From: Candidatus Nitrosocosmicus agrestis
Lineage (GTDB): Archaea > Thermoproteota > Nitrososphaeria > Nitrososphaerales > Nitrososphaeraceae
Direction of reading: 5' to 3'
DNA length: 64,000 nt
Assembly (NCBI RefSeq): GCF_008389435.1
Contig: NZ_VUYS01000002.1
Coordinates: 124,001 to 188,000, forward strand
The notes under the pieces are model-generated. The model had not been told where the DNA came from. It was given only the letters and a program-made list of their open reading frames with translations, and did no database searches. This document shows, piece by piece, positions 44,640 to 54,349 of the stretch. A program made the translations under genes and the position numbers. Each line of letters starts with the position of its first letter. Position 1 is the stretch's first letter.

Positions 44640-45761
44640 ATGGGAATTCCAGAGAAAATTAAGGCCATACAGGACGAAATTCACAAAACGCAGATAAACA
44701 AGGCAACTGAATTTCACATAGGATTATTAAAAGCCAAAATTGCCAAGCTAAAAAAAGAACAAGAAGAAAACATACACGGCAAAACCATGGCTTCAGGTGG
44801 AGGAAGTGCGGGTTTTGATGTTAGAAAAGCAGGTGACGGCACTGTTGTCCTGATTGGATTTCCAAGTGTTGGTAAATCAACATTGTTAAATGCATTAACT
44901 AATGCAAAATCAAAGACCGGGGCATATTCGTTTACCACTTTGACGGCAGTACCAGGAATGTTAGACTACAAAGGAGCCAGAATTCAAATCTTGGATTTAC
45001 CCGGAATTATTGAAGGGGCTGCAGCTGGAAAAGGTTTAGGAAAAAGAGTGCTATCGGTTGCCAGGAATGCAAACTTAGTTTTGATAGTTTTGGATGTTTT
45101 CCAAATCAATCACCTTGAAGTAATCAAAAAGGAACTTTTTGAAATAGGTGTTAAGGTAGATGAGAAGCCTCCCGACATTGTGTTGGAAAAAACATCAACA
45201 GGAGGTATATCGGTTAATATTCAGGCTCCAATACATGTCGATGAAAATTTTATTAGAAATGTTATGCGAATAAATGGGATTCACAATGGACGTATTACGA
45301 TAAGAGAAAAAGGTCTTACAATCGATCAGCTTATAGATGTCATGTCAGGAAATAGAGTTTACATACCTTCCCTTGTTGTCGTAAACAAGATAGATTTAGT
45401 TGACCCAGAATACATCAAATCAGCGACTGCCAAACTGAAAGTTCCTTTTATTGCAGTCTCGGCGGATACTAATAAAAATATAGAAAGCCTTAAGAATGAA
45501 ATTTACAATAAATTAGATTTTGTAAGGATCTACATGAAACCGAAGGGACAAGAAGCAGATATGAAAGAGCCTCTAATCATGCCACGAGACAGTACAGTTC
45601 AAAATATTTGTAGTAAGATTCACAGAAATATGGTCAGGGACTTTAAGTTTGCTCAAGTTTGGGGAAAGAGTGTAAAATACGGAGGTCAAAAAGTGGGATT
45701 AGAACATAGAATTGTTGATGAAGACATTCTGACCATTGTAAAAAAAATAAATGCGATATAA
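44640..45761 (+). CDS. DRG-family GTP-binding protein
   Basis: The 373-residue protein has the G1 loop GFPSVGKSTL, G3 DLPGIIEGAA, G4 NKID and a C-terminal TGS domain. The N-terminus holds a short helical region. It belongs to the developmentally regulated GTP-binding (DRG/Obg-related) proteins, which act on the ribosome and in translation. It starts at the ATG 44640 (MGIPEKIKAI). Confidence 0.95.
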   Translation: MGIPEKIKAIQDEIHKTQINKATEFHIGLLKAKIAKLKKEQEENIHGKTMASGGGSAGFDVRKAGDGTVVLIGFPSVGKSTLLNALTNAKSKTGAYSFTTLTAVPGMLDYKGARIQILDLPGIIEGAAAGKGLGKRVLSVARNANLVLIVLDVFQINHLEVIKKELFEIGVKVDEKPPDIVLEKTSTGGISVNIQAPIHVDENFIRNVMRINGIHNGRITIREKGLTIDQLIDVMSGNRVYIPSLVVVNKIDLVDPEYIKSATAKLKVPFIAVSADTNKNIESLKNEIYNKLDFVRIYMKPKGQEADMKEPLIMPRDSTVQNICSKIHRNMVRDFKFAQVWGKSVKYGGQKVGLEHRIVDEDILTIVKKINAI

Positions 45762-46057
45762 TTACAGCGGAAATAAAGATATAGGTAGCGGCTCAGTCAA
45801 ATGCCTTCTCTTCATATTAGATACGTGATAACTCTGATTCTTCACTGCCGCATTCTTATGTTACAAGTACCTGGTATTTGATTGTATGAATCAAGTAGTA
45901 AATTAAAGTCATTAAAGGTCGAATGGAGAAGTAAAAGTAGAAGTAAAAGTATCAGCCAAAAAAAGACAAAAAAACAGACACTAACAGCAATAGGGGATGC
46001 TTAAATCAATCTAAATACAATCCAAAGTGAAAACCCAAGTGACAAAATTATGTTGAA
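45762..46057. other. Intergenic between convergent genes, nothing recognised
   Basis: The 296 bases have a GAAGTAAAAGTA-type short repeat at about 45927-45950 but no gene. Confidence 0.5.
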
Positions 46058-46465
46058 TTAAACCCTTTCTAGATGTCTATCTAACGCCCTGTTTGCAATA
46101 AAATCAGCACGACTATTCATGGAGCGAGGAATGTGCTTGTATGTTATTGTTACATAATTTTTCTCAAGTATGGCGATCTCTCGGGACAAATTCTTAAGTT
46201 CTTGGTTTCTTATTCTATACTTTTGATTCCTCTGATTAATCAAAAGTTCACTATCAGAAAGAATGTTTATTTCTTTGGTCATACTGGAGCAAATTTCCAG
46301 GGCCTTTTTTAGTGCCAAATATTCGGCCTGGTTGTTTGTTTTGATGCCCACATATTCACCATACTCTGTTATAGTCTTCCCCCCATCATCCTTAATCAGA
46401 ATACCGATTGCGGAGTATCCGGGATTCCCACGACTGGCGCCATCAATATGTACACTTAACAACAA
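46058..46465 (-). CDS. rnhA: Ribonuclease HI
   Basis: The 135-residue protein shows the RNase HI active-site acids in IDGASRGNPG, NNQAEYLAL, SDSELL and SRADFIAN. It degrades the RNA strand in RNA-DNA hybrids. It has no N-terminal hybrid-binding domain and is near the minimal catalytic size. It converges with the DRG gene. Confidence 0.93.
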   Translation of the reverse strand: MLLSVHIDGASRGNPGYSAIGILIKDDGGKTITEYGEYVGIKTNNQAEYLALKKALEICSSMTKEINILSDSELLINQRNQKYRIRNQELKNLSREIAILEKNYVTITYKHIPRSMNSRADFIANRALDRHLERV

Positions 46466-46548
46466 ATAATATCTAAAAGCATTTTCAATTTAATTATTAA
46501 TATTATAATTCGTGAATAATTCTAAAGAATTTATATTAATGTAATATA

Positions 46549-47133
46549 ATGAATCGTGTGCCAAAGAGAAAGATTAGAGAACAAGCCCCAAAGAAGAACT
46601 TTTTTCAAAAAATGGGAAAAAAAGACTTGCTCTTGCCGCCTATAATAATTGGTGCGGCAGTTTTGTTTGGTCTTGTGTTCACTCAAATTGTACCACCCCC
46701 GCAGGTACTCAGCGTATGTCTCAAAGCACATAACTTGGACAGTTACAACGTTTATCCAAGAGTCCAAGTATATGTAGATAATAAGCAATATTTGTTCCCA
46801 GATACTCTAGGCAAGCAGCCAAAGGAAGGAAAGGAATGTATGAGACCCATCCACACAGATTCCGTTGGCGACACTTTACACGTCCAATACATAAGACCAG
46901 TTCAATTGTCATTGCCAGATCTAATGAAAGTGTATTCATACGATAACAAAACATTAGATTTGGTTGATAACGCTTCTGGGAAATATGTTAACAGTACGAT
47001 AGACTTGGCCGACTATAACATAAATTACTCCTACTACTCTGACAAGGGCGAGTTTACCAAAATAGTCAACAATAGCCAATTTCCGCCTTTCTCTAATACA
47101 TTTTTTGGTAGAATTGATTTCATTTCAAAATAG
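46549..47133 (+). CDS. Membrane-anchored hypothetical protein
   Basis: The 194-residue protein has a basic N-terminus and one membrane helix (LLPPIIIGAAVLFGLVFTQIV); the rest faces outside, with a beta-rich domain (CLKAHNLDSYNVYPRVQVYV) carrying two cysteines and NxS/T sites. No family is recognised. A TATA-like TTTATATT (46530-46537) is centred 25 bases before the GTG at 46558, so translation could also start there. Confidence 0.5.
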   Translation: MNRVPKRKIREQAPKKNFFQKMGKKDLLLPPIIIGAAVLFGLVFTQIVPPPQVLSVCLKAHNLDSYNVYPRVQVYVDNKQYLFPDTLGKQPKEGKECMRPIHTDSVGDTLHVQYIRPVQLSLPDLMKVYSYDNKTLDLVDNASGKYVNSTIDLADYNINYSYYSDKGEFTKIVNNSQFPPFSNTFFGRIDFISK

Positions 47134-47144
47134 TTGAAAAAATA

Positions 47145-47153
47145 GATATAAAT
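47145..47153 (+). promoter_or_regulatory. TATA box of the dehydrogenase gene
   Basis: GATATAAAT is centred about 30 bases before the TTG at 47179, close to the spacing expected for a leaderless transcript. Confidence 0.4.
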
Positions 47154-47178
47154 ATCATCACATATTTTTTGTAGTCAT

Positions 47179-48204
47179 TTGACCAACAAGAAAGCAGTTA
47201 TTATAAACGGTGATGGTACAGGTCCCGAGTTAGTAAACGCCATGATCAAGGTATTGAAATCATGCAATACAGCAGTTGAATTAATAACATGTGATGCAGG
47301 TTCAGAATGGTGGGAGAAAAACAAGGGTAACTCATACATTTCAGATCAAGTTTGGAATTTACTAAAAGAATCTAACGCATGTTTTAAAGGTCCAACTACT
47401 ACAGTTCCGAACCCGGAAGCTCCAAGAAGCGTAGCTGTAAGTATTAGACAAAAATTTCAATTATATGCAAATATTCGCCCCATAAAGACGTACAATATAT
47501 CAAAATTGCATCTAAATTTTGTCTGTGTAAGAGAGTCAACAGAAGGGCTGTATGCCGGAATTGAATTCAAGACCAGCGAAGATTCTGCCGTTGCCATCAG
47601 GAAAACTACCGGAAAAGGTTGTAGGAGAGTGGTAAGAAAAGCATTTGAGTTAGCAAAGCAAAAGGAATTCAAAAAAATATTTGCAATTACAAAGAGAAAT
47701 ATTCTCAAAGAAACCGATGGAATTTTTTGGAACGCAGTCAACGAAATAAACAAAGAATTTCCAAATATCGAGGTTGAAGAGTATTATATAGACAATATGA
47801 CGCAACAATTAGTAAAGAATCCTGAAAGGTTCAATGATAGTCTTTTATTAAGCACTAATCTGTTCATGGACATCATATCAGAATGTGCTTCAGGTCATGT
47901 TGGTTCCATTGGTAACGTATATTCAGGAAATTACGGTGACACATATGCAATGTTTGAACCTGCACACGGAAGTGCACCCAAACATGCTCGACAAGATAAG
48001 GTTAATCCAGTTGCAACCATCTTATCAGGTGCATGGATGGTAGAATATTTAGGGGAGAAATCTATATCAGAGTCTATTTTTTCTGCCACTGAACAAATCA
48101 TTAACGAAGGGAAATTTCTAACTTATGATATGGGTGGAAGTACATCACTGTCCAAAATGGCTGATGAAATAGCAAATCGATCTGCTAGTCTTTTGAGAAA
48201 ATAG
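47179..48204 (+). CDS. Isocitrate/isopropylmalate dehydrogenase family enzyme
   Basis: The 341-residue enzyme starts at TTG (47179) and has the family's nucleotide-binding GDGTGPEL start, the substrate region PRSVAVSIRQKFQLYANIRP and the STEGLYAG loop, and the coenzyme loop HGSAPKHARQDKVNP. The RS-x5-RQ segment and the KHA-RQ-DKVNP segment are more isocitrate-dehydrogenase-like than isopropylmalate-dehydrogenase-like, so isocitrate is my preferred substrate. LeuCD lie 4 kb away, so a role in leucine synthesis remains possible. Confidence 0.8.
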   Translation: MTNKKAVIINGDGTGPELVNAMIKVLKSCNTAVELITCDAGSEWWEKNKGNSYISDQVWNLLKESNACFKGPTTTVPNPEAPRSVAVSIRQKFQLYANIRPIKTYNISKLHLNFVCVRESTEGLYAGIEFKTSEDSAVAIRKTTGKGCRRVVRKAFELAKQKEFKKIFAITKRNILKETDGIFWNAVNEINKEFPNIEVEEYYIDNMTQQLVKNPERFNDSLLLSTNLFMDIISECASGHVGSIGNVYSGNYGDTYAMFEPAHGSAPKHARQDKVNPVATILSGAWMVEYLGEKSISESIFSATEQIINEGKFLTYDMGGSTSLSKMADEIANRSASLLRK

Positions 48205-48323
48205 ATTCGATGAATCTGCATAACAGGCTGTCTGTATGCAAATACAATATTTTATTATTATTAATAGATTTATAGGTAGATAGGTAGATAGATAACAGAT
48301 TCAGCAATATTAGGCTGAACCGC

Positions 48324-48857
48324 TTATTTTTTAGATAATTCGAGAATCTCTAACTCTTCAAAGAATAGCCTTTTTCTTGCTACCACTCGCTTATTGATGG
48401 AAAGTTCTTGCATCATTTGATCCATTCTTCTCAAATCAGATAAATTTGAACGGACTATCAAAAGTTTTCCAGTTCTATTTAACAAAGGGAGACAATTTTT
48501 TATTAATTTCAAACTTACCTCAATACCCTTTGCACCCCCATGAACCGTATTATCTTCAAATTGCACCGATCCTTGAGGCAAATATGGAGGATTACTAATG
48601 ATCAGGTCAAACTTGTTTTGCAAAGGGAATGCTAAATCAGTACAAACTAAGAATACATTATTGTCATTTTTTAAATAATTGCTTTTAGCAAATAACAGCG
48701 AATTAAAAGAGATGTCAGTTCCAACAACTAGATTATAATTTTTGCACAAACCATGAGTGAGATAACCTGATCCGATTCCTATCTCCAAGGCGCATTTTCC
48801 CTTATAGAATTTAAGGGCATCTTCCAAAAAAAATGTATCTTCTGCAGGCTTGTACAT
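48324..48857 (-). CDS. HemK/Mtq2-type protein methyltransferase
   Basis: The 177-residue protein has the SAM-binding motif EIGIGSGYLTHGL and the NPPYLP motif that binds glutamine side chains in HemK-like enzymes. The short single-domain form, without the N-terminal helical domain of PrmC, is that of archaeal/eukaryotic Mtq2, which methylates the GGQ glutamine of release factor aRF1. The N-terminal YKPAEDTFFLEDAL fits this group. It stands alone. Confidence 0.85.
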   Translation of the reverse strand: MYKPAEDTFFLEDALKFYKGKCALEIGIGSGYLTHGLCKNYNLVVGTDISFNSLLFAKSNYLKNDNNVFLVCTDLAFPLQNKFDLIISNPPYLPQGSVQFEDNTVHGGAKGIEVSLKLIKNCLPLLNRTGKLLIVRSNLSDLRRMDQMMQELSINKRVVARKRLFFEELEILELSKK

Positions 48858-49012
48858 CTAGAATTTATCAAGAGTATTAATAATTTAAAATATGAGCAAA
48901 TTCTTTCACAAGCCCTGATGATTTGAATACTCGTTCGAATTACTTTGGTTAAAAAAGTAATCAACTACAGTGCATAACAAATAATTGGAATTAGTAAAAT
49001 ATAAAAAAAATT

Positions 49013-49393
49013 TCAAGATATTACTATCGTTCCTCGCATTTCAGGATGAAAAGAACAATAGTATGTATAATTTCCCGTCTTATTGCTGGCTATCCCGGTT
49101 ACAAAATCCTGCTCTGTAGTGAGATAAGCCGTGTTAATCCCTAATCCTTCAGATATAAAATCATGTTTGACAAAATCCTTATTCAATACGATTAGCTTGG
49201 TAGGCTGACTAGCATTTACATACAAGGTAGGATTTGTCTGATTAAAAGCGTTGTTCTGAGCCACCAATAATATCGAATCATTGGATTTTTGAATATTCTT
49301 TTCGCGCGGGGGATTTAACAAATTTCCTATGCCCCAGAGCGAACCCACTATAATAAATGAGATAACTATAATAGCAATGATGTTATGAAGCAA
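49013..49393 (-). CDS. Membrane-anchored blue copper (plastocyanin-like) protein
   Basis: The 126-residue protein has an N-terminal membrane anchor (IIAIIVISFIIVGSLWGIG) and an exported cupredoxin domain. Copper ligands are visible: His in KHDFISE and Cys, His and Met in YYCSFHPEM, followed by GTIVI. Thaumarchaea rely on many such proteins for electron transfer in place of haem cytochromes; the exact partner is unknown. Confidence 0.85.
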   Translation of the reverse strand: MLHNIIAIIVISFIIVGSLWGIGNLLNPPREKNIQKSNDSILLVAQNNAFNQTNPTLYVNASQPTKLIVLNKDFVKHDFISEGLGINTAYLTTEQDFVTGIASNKTGNYTYYCSFHPEMRGTIVIS

Positions 49394-49578
49394 AGTAATT
49401 ATTTCTCTTAATTATGACTAATTAATTTAACGTAAGTTTTGCTGGTAAATCAATCTAGTCAAATACAAAGTAAGAACGAATCATTCAATAACATGAATTT
49501 GTGACTACATCTGCTACTAAATATATATTTATGATAAATCACATAATTCATTTGCGAACACAATAGTCGACATCAATT

Positions 49579-50322
49579 TTAATAATTTTGATGATAATCT
49601 GCAAGAAGTTGTAAAAGATAGTCGATAGCGTTACCATTTTTATCCAATCTATGATGGGACAGATTCTTTTCCAAGGAATTTGGAACCAAGGTTTTAATAA
49701 AGAAATACTTTCTTAATAATATGTTTATATCTTCTACGTTGTCGATATCTAAGTTCATTCGACCAGAATCAAAAATCTCAATATCAACACCCTTCTCTAA
49801 TGCATTCTTAAAGTGGTTAAAAAAACTGTTATTATCGTAGCTAGTATGAATCACTGAATGTGGTTTCCTTAATAAAACATTTGTACCATCAAATCGATAA
49901 GATGGCACGATACAAATCCCCTCTTTGAATTTTTTTGAATGATGTACAAGTTTGCTTAACTCAGTCACATCAAGAAGTGGAATATCAATTGGTATTACAA
50001 TGGATTGGTCAAAATCATTCGTGTTTATATAAGGATCTGCCAAGGCGATGGCGCTATTTACACCCTGGGTTCCATTCTCTTTAATTATAACAGGTTCCTG
50101 TTTCATATCTTTAGGCATGTTTATGGATTCATCGGTAATGAGAATAATCTCACTTTCTTGTAGTCTAGAAATTTTGTAAAGCAGATCCATTACCAAATGA
50201 TTACATAATACCTTTCTTTGCTCCAAACTAAGGAATGGGCTTAGACGAGTTTTACTTTTGTCAAAATTCTTTACTGGGATAATTATTGCTGTTTTTAAAT
50301 TTGACAAATAGATAATAATCAA
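49579..50322 (-). CDS. cofC: 2-phospho-L-lactate guanylyltransferase
   Basis: The 247-residue protein has the nucleotidyltransferase start AIIIPVKNFDKSKTRLSPFLS and later PIDIPLLDVTEL and PSYRFDGTNVLL. It activates phospholactate or phosphoenolpyruvate with GTP for F420 synthesis. Its start overlaps the cofD stop by four bases, so the pair forms an operon. The N-terminal residues before LKTAIII may be extra. Confidence 0.9.
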   Translation of the reverse strand: MIIIYLSNLKTAIIIPVKNFDKSKTRLSPFLSLEQRKVLCNHLVMDLLYKISRLQESEIILITDESINMPKDMKQEPVIIKENGTQGVNSAIALADPYINTNDFDQSIVIPIDIPLLDVTELSKLVHHSKKFKEGICIVPSYRFDGTNVLLRKPHSVIHTSYDNNSFFNHFKNALEKGVDIEIFDSGRMNLDIDNVEDINILLRKYFFIKTLVPNSLEKNLSHHRLDKNGNAIDYLLQLLADYHQNY

Positions 50323-51251
50323 CGAAAATTACAAGTAATATACTTTGCCAAAGCAATTTCCTTTTTGCTATTACTCATTAAAATATCAGTATATTCAAAC
50401 TTGATATCAGGAAAACGTGGTTTTACATTAGTCTCAACTTCATTTTGATCTTTGTTATCAAAAATCATGGTTCCGACAAATTTGGAGTAATACTCTGCCA
50501 AACCACCAAGAGAAGGGTCGAGTTTTTTTGCCTTCATATAAATGGCACTTGGACCGCTTATTGCATTGTTAGAAATGAATGGGGATACCATAACAACCTT
50601 TTTTTTAAGGTCATGCAGTAGTTTTTTCATCCCAGGAATACCAATTATCGGTCCAATGCTCGAAACAGGATTACCAGGTGCAAAGACTATCAACTCGGAT
50701 GCTTTTAACAATTTTACGCATTCTTGGGTGGGCCTGGCAGTCCGGATATTTCGATAAACAATATCTATTAGCGGTAATGAAGCCTTATGCTGTATCCAAT
50801 ATTCTTGTAAATGCACCCGTTTCCGACTCCCTGTTATCATATTTGTTTCGAAATGATTGTCTGATGATGGAACTATAGGAATTGACACATTATATATTTC
50901 TGCAATCTTGCTAGTAGTTTGGGTAAGACTACTACCTGACTTTAACATATGGGTTCGGAGCACATGGGTGGTCAAATCTTTGTCTCCTAGATTAAACCAA
51001 AATTCAATACCCACCTCTCTCATATAATTACGGAAATAAAAGGTATCACCCTTTATTCCCCAGCCTTTTTTCTTATCCAAATTACCACTTAGACCATAAA
51101 TAATGGTGTCTATGTCAGGACAAATATACAACCCATAATACCAAAAATTGTCAGCTACATTGGAAATAACGGATATGTTTTTAAATTGTTTATAAAGCCC
51201 TCTGACTAATTTGATGGAACCAGTACCTCCTGCTAAAATAGTAATCAACAA
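50319..51251 (-). CDS. cofD: 2-phospho-L-lactate transferase
   Basis: The 310-residue protein has the CofD start ITILAGGTGSIKLVRGL, then NVADNFWYYGLYICPDIDTI and GDKDLTTHVLRT, which bind the phospholactyl donor and the Fo acceptor, and FAPGNPVSSIGPII. It makes F420-0 from Fo. It overlaps cofC. No Fo synthase gene is seen in the window. Confidence 0.93.
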   Translation of the reverse strand: MLITILAGGTGSIKLVRGLYKQFKNISVISNVADNFWYYGLYICPDIDTIIYGLSGNLDKKKGWGIKGDTFYFRNYMREVGIEFWFNLGDKDLTTHVLRTHMLKSGSSLTQTTSKIAEIYNVSIPIVPSSDNHFETNMITGSRKRVHLQEYWIQHKASLPLIDIVYRNIRTARPTQECVKLLKASELIVFAPGNPVSSIGPIIGIPGMKKLLHDLKKKVVMVSPFISNNAISGPSAIYMKAKKLDPSLGGLAEYYSKFVGTMIFDNKDQNEVETNVKPRFPDIKFEYTDILMSNSKKEIALAKYITCNFR

Positions 51252-51433
51252 GTTAATAGCGCATCAATTTTTTTATTTCTGTTTCGATTTAATATAAAGA
51301 TATAATTTTTCCATAAATTTTGATAGAATAGTAAAGAATTCTTAATTGAATTTATATAGTGATCAAGCTGTGTATATTATTGTTGCTTAAATTTCAATAA
51401 GATTATAAACAGGCTAATTGGAATTCAAATTTA

Positions 51434-52498
51434 TTGAAATTAAGTTCTCTGTATTATATAGTTGTCTTATCAGCAGTTGTTGTTTTATTAAGTAGTATAT
51501 TTAATCAAGGCTTTGCGATACAAATGGAAGCTGGAATTTCACCTGCAAAGAATGCGGCAGACGCGGCATTCACAGGAGACAGAATTATTACTTTGAAATA
51601 TCCCGCCAACAGTACTTTTGCCCAACAGTTGGATGGAAATAAGAAATCTGTTTCCTTTACTATTAACTCCAGCGATAGCAATAACGGGCTAAGTGCCATA
51701 TTAGAAAAAATTAATCAAAAGTTATTATCTGAAAAGCAAAGTTTGGTAAAGTTTGAAAATGCAACTCTTGATTATAGGGCTACGGTAAACGGCGGTCCTA
51801 CTTCTGCAACTATTTCTTATCAAGTCAAGCTTCATCCCGCCATAACAAATCTAGTAACAGAATCTAATGGAAGTTCTACTTCTTTATTAGATATTGATTG
51901 GAGAAGTATAGCATTAGAAGGTCCATTAATTGTAAATACTTCAGAATACGGCCAAATTGACATTAATCAACCAATAGGTGCATTGGAGAAGTTATCACCC
52001 GAAATAGCAGCTAAGATACAAAACACAACTTTGGCTGAATCATTTAATACCCCTATCTTAAACTTCGAGGAATTTGGTGCATCGATGAATAATTGGCACT
52101 TTTTGTTTGATGCAACAGGGGCACAAGCAGGAGCGGCCGGCTTTGGATTTTCAGTAACAGAAGGCGGCTCAAAAATTGTATCAATATATTCACTTGGTGA
52201 GAGTAGTTTTAGAGAAGGCACCCACACAGTGAAGGAAAGTTCAGCTTCAGCAGATATTGATGGAGTTACTGTAACAGTAAATGGATTGACCGCTCCCCCT
52301 AGTGGACAAATGCAGATAGGAGGATTCTCCCAAATACAGCAAGGTGGATCCGGCGGAACAGAACATCTTTTAGTTTCCTCAGTAGCACCTCAAGGTATAG
52401 CCACTTCTTCAGGAGGATTTCCAATTCAAGTATTGCTAATCTTTGGAGCCATGATGGGAGGAGTTGCAATCCTAGTACTAGTAAAAGCAAGGAAATAA
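51434..52498 (+). CDS. Exported surface protein with C-terminal anchor
   Basis: The 354-residue protein starts at TTG, has a signal peptide (LYYIVVLSAVVVLLSSIFNQG) and ends in a hydrophobic helix with a basic tail (VLLIFGAMMGGVAILVLVKARK), so it is anchored with its bulk outside. The middle is beta-rich with several NxS/T sites, and a Gly/Ser-rich stretch precedes the anchor. No family is recognised; it could be a cell-surface adhesin or S-layer-associated protein. Confidence 0.6.
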   Translation: MKLSSLYYIVVLSAVVVLLSSIFNQGFAIQMEAGISPAKNAADAAFTGDRIITLKYPANSTFAQQLDGNKKSVSFTINSSDSNNGLSAILEKINQKLLSEKQSLVKFENATLDYRATVNGGPTSATISYQVKLHPAITNLVTESNGSSTSLLDIDWRSIALEGPLIVNTSEYGQIDINQPIGALEKLSPEIAAKIQNTTLAESFNTPILNFEEFGASMNNWHFLFDATGAQAGAAGFGFSVTEGGSKIVSIYSLGESSFREGTHTVKESSASADIDGVTVTVNGLTAPPSGQMQIGGFSQIQQGGSGGTEHLLVSSVAPQGIATSSGGFPIQVLLIFGAMMGGVAILVLVKARK

Positions 52499-52530
52499 GA
52501 AAATCCAAATTTTTTTTTGTTATTTTTTAA

Positions 52531-53142
52531 CTATTCTAGGCCAAAGTTTTCTTCTTGTAAATAGTAGGTTCCGATATTTTCAACAGTATCGACAGTCACA
52601 AGATTTGGTTGCAATAACAATTCAGAATCATACCTGGCCCTCCCTATTCCGACCAATTCATGATTTTTATTTATTATCATCAAAATCTGATTACTAGCAA
52701 TCCCCTCACTACAATGTATTATTGAATTTCCCATAATATCTCGGCCAAAACAAACAAGGTTTACAGCCTTCTCGGTTATTACGACATGTGGGAAAGAAAA
52801 TTCTTCATTTTTTTTCTTTTCTAAGACTAATTCGGCAAAATTCAAACCAAGAATAAATTTCTTTTTTCGCATTACACCAATTTTCAGACCCAGAGAAACT
52901 AGATCATATTCTAAAAGCGAATCCAATGAGTTGAAGGATGCAGAACAAATATACACTTTTTTGTCGTTTGGGATTGTTTCTGAGATTTTTATGAAAAGGT
53001 TTGTTTCATCATAATATTCAAAAATTCCCCATTTAGAGAATGACTTCTTCAAAATGGTTTTTTCAGCACGATTTGGCTTCCTAAACTCCATCAGGTTCTG
53101 TACTCTTTCTAATTTTCGCAATGAAAAATCCATTGGTATCAT
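52531..53142 (-). CDS. PUA-domain RNA-binding protein
   Basis: The 203-residue protein has a mixed N-terminal half and a C-terminal PUA-like domain (about residues 125-200: VNLVCFGRDIMGNSIIHCSEGI, LVGIGRARYDSE). The arrangement resembles NIP7-type ribosome-biogenesis proteins, though the family could also be another pre-PUA/PUA protein. Its start region overlaps the end of the NSUN methyltransferase gene by about 60 bases, so both probably act on RNA together. Confidence 0.65.
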   Translation of the reverse strand: MIPMDFSLRKLERVQNLMEFRKPNRAEKTILKKSFSKWGIFEYYDETNLFIKISETIPNDKKVYICSASFNSLDSLLEYDLVSLGLKIGVMRKKKFILGLNFAELVLEKKKNEEFSFPHVVITEKAVNLVCFGRDIMGNSIIHCSEGIASNQILMIINKNHELVGIGRARYDSELLLQPNLVTVDTVENIGTYYLQEENFGLE

Positions 53143-54241
53143 GTAAGTGAGGATAAAACCGTCTTGTTTGATTCATATTACTGGAGAAGATGATATCGTT
53201 AAATGTGGTAAGACCAGAAGAGCCATAGTTCAACGGTTCTATCTGAGCATTTTTGAACTTATCAATCAAAAATTGAATAATCATTTCGTTTTCTTCTGGT
53301 GCAAAGGAGCAGGTACTGTATATCATAATACCACCAGGTTTCAATGCTTCAAACCCAGCAAGGATCATTCTTTTTTGCCTATTACTACAGATATTTAAAT
53401 CACGGATGGTTCGACTCCTCTTTCTTGATTCATCTTTTAATATGATCCCCTCACATGTGCAAGGAGCATCAAGCAATACTCTATCAAATCTAAATCCCAA
53501 CTGCATTATATCTTCAGACTTTATCTTAAGGACAAGAGTATTCTTTACTCCCATTCGAGACAGGTTAAACACTAAGGATGGCAATCTATTAGGGTTAGAT
53601 TCGCAAGCAACTATTTTACCAAGGTTGTTTAATTTTTGCGCTATATGAGTAGTCTTTCCGCCTGGTGCGGCAGCCATGTCCAAGACATGAAAATCGTCTG
53701 ATGGATGAATATCCATTTCACTGACCGCAACTCCCGAACTCAGATCTTGAATATAATAATATCCTTTCAAATATTCAAATGTTGAGCCTAGGCTAGGTAA
53801 TTTTCGTTCTTTAGAATTGGACTGCTCCTCTTTAATTTGATTTGACGAAATACGTGCGGACGGATTTCTAATTAGCGAGTCCATGCTGCTGCTACTACTA
53901 ACACCAGTCGAGACTCCTGAAGTTACCTTTTTAGTAAATTGATCTGACCCGTGGTTGATTACCTCAAAGACCTCATCTACAATTGTATTTTTGAGTTTAA
54001 ATCCTTTTTCAAGTAAGCGAACCTTTAGTGAATTTGGATCAATTTTGAGAGTATTAGCCCTTATATAGGTATGTAGATTGGATTTGGTGTCGACATATTT
54101 CAAAAGATCTTCTGCATCAGGTATGTAGTTTAGAAATCGCGAGATCATCCATTCCTTGTAGTGATACTTTTCAGATAACATTCTAGAATATTCATTGCCC
54201 GGAAACAGTACTGGATTATTATAGCTACCTGAGTTTGACAT
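53081..54241 (-). CDS. NOL1/NOP2/Sun (NSUN) RNA m5C methyltransferase
   Basis: The 386-residue protein has the N-terminal RANTLK motif, the SAM site MAAAPGGKTTHIAQ and the catalytic cysteines in DAPCTCEG (motif IV) and YSTCSFAPEEN (motif VI). It methylates cytosine in tRNA or rRNA. A Ser-rich insert (around residues 108-135) lies between the N-terminal part and the catalytic domain. The PUA protein gene overlaps its 3' end and may provide RNA recognition. Confidence 0.9.
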   Translation of the reverse strand: MSNSGSYNNPVLFPGNEYSRMLSEKYHYKEWMISRFLNYIPDAEDLLKYVDTKSNLHTYIRANTLKIDPNSLKVRLLEKGFKLKNTIVDEVFEVINHGSDQFTKKVTSGVSTGVSSSSSMDSLIRNPSARISSNQIKEEQSNSKERKLPSLGSTFEYLKGYYYIQDLSSGVAVSEMDIHPSDDFHVLDMAAAPGGKTTHIAQKLNNLGKIVACESNPNRLPSLVFNLSRMGVKNTLVLKIKSEDIMQLGFRFDRVLLDAPCTCEGIILKDESRKRSRTIRDLNICSNRQKRMILAGFEALKPGGIMIYSTCSFAPEENEMIIQFLIDKFKNAQIEPLNYGSSGLTTFNDIIFSSNMNQTRRFYPHLHDTNGFFIAKIRKSTEPDGV

Positions 54242-54300
54242 TTTGTTTTTACTGTAGGTTAGAATGTAAACAATTGTTGTTTATTTGTTATTAATCAAAC

Positions 54301-54340
54301 TGAAGCCAAATTGGGATTAGAAATTCCCTATTTGGCTTCA
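54301..54340. terminator. Long hairpin downstream of RNase P RNA gene
   Basis: TGAAGCCAAATTGGGA (54301-54316) pairs with TCCCTATTTGGCTTCA (54325-54340), a 16-pair stem with one mismatch and an eight-base loop. It lies just after the RNase P RNA gene on the minus strand, so it may end that transcript or protect its 3' end. A T-rich tract follows only weakly. Confidence 0.5.
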
Positions 54341-54349
54341 TTTATTGTG

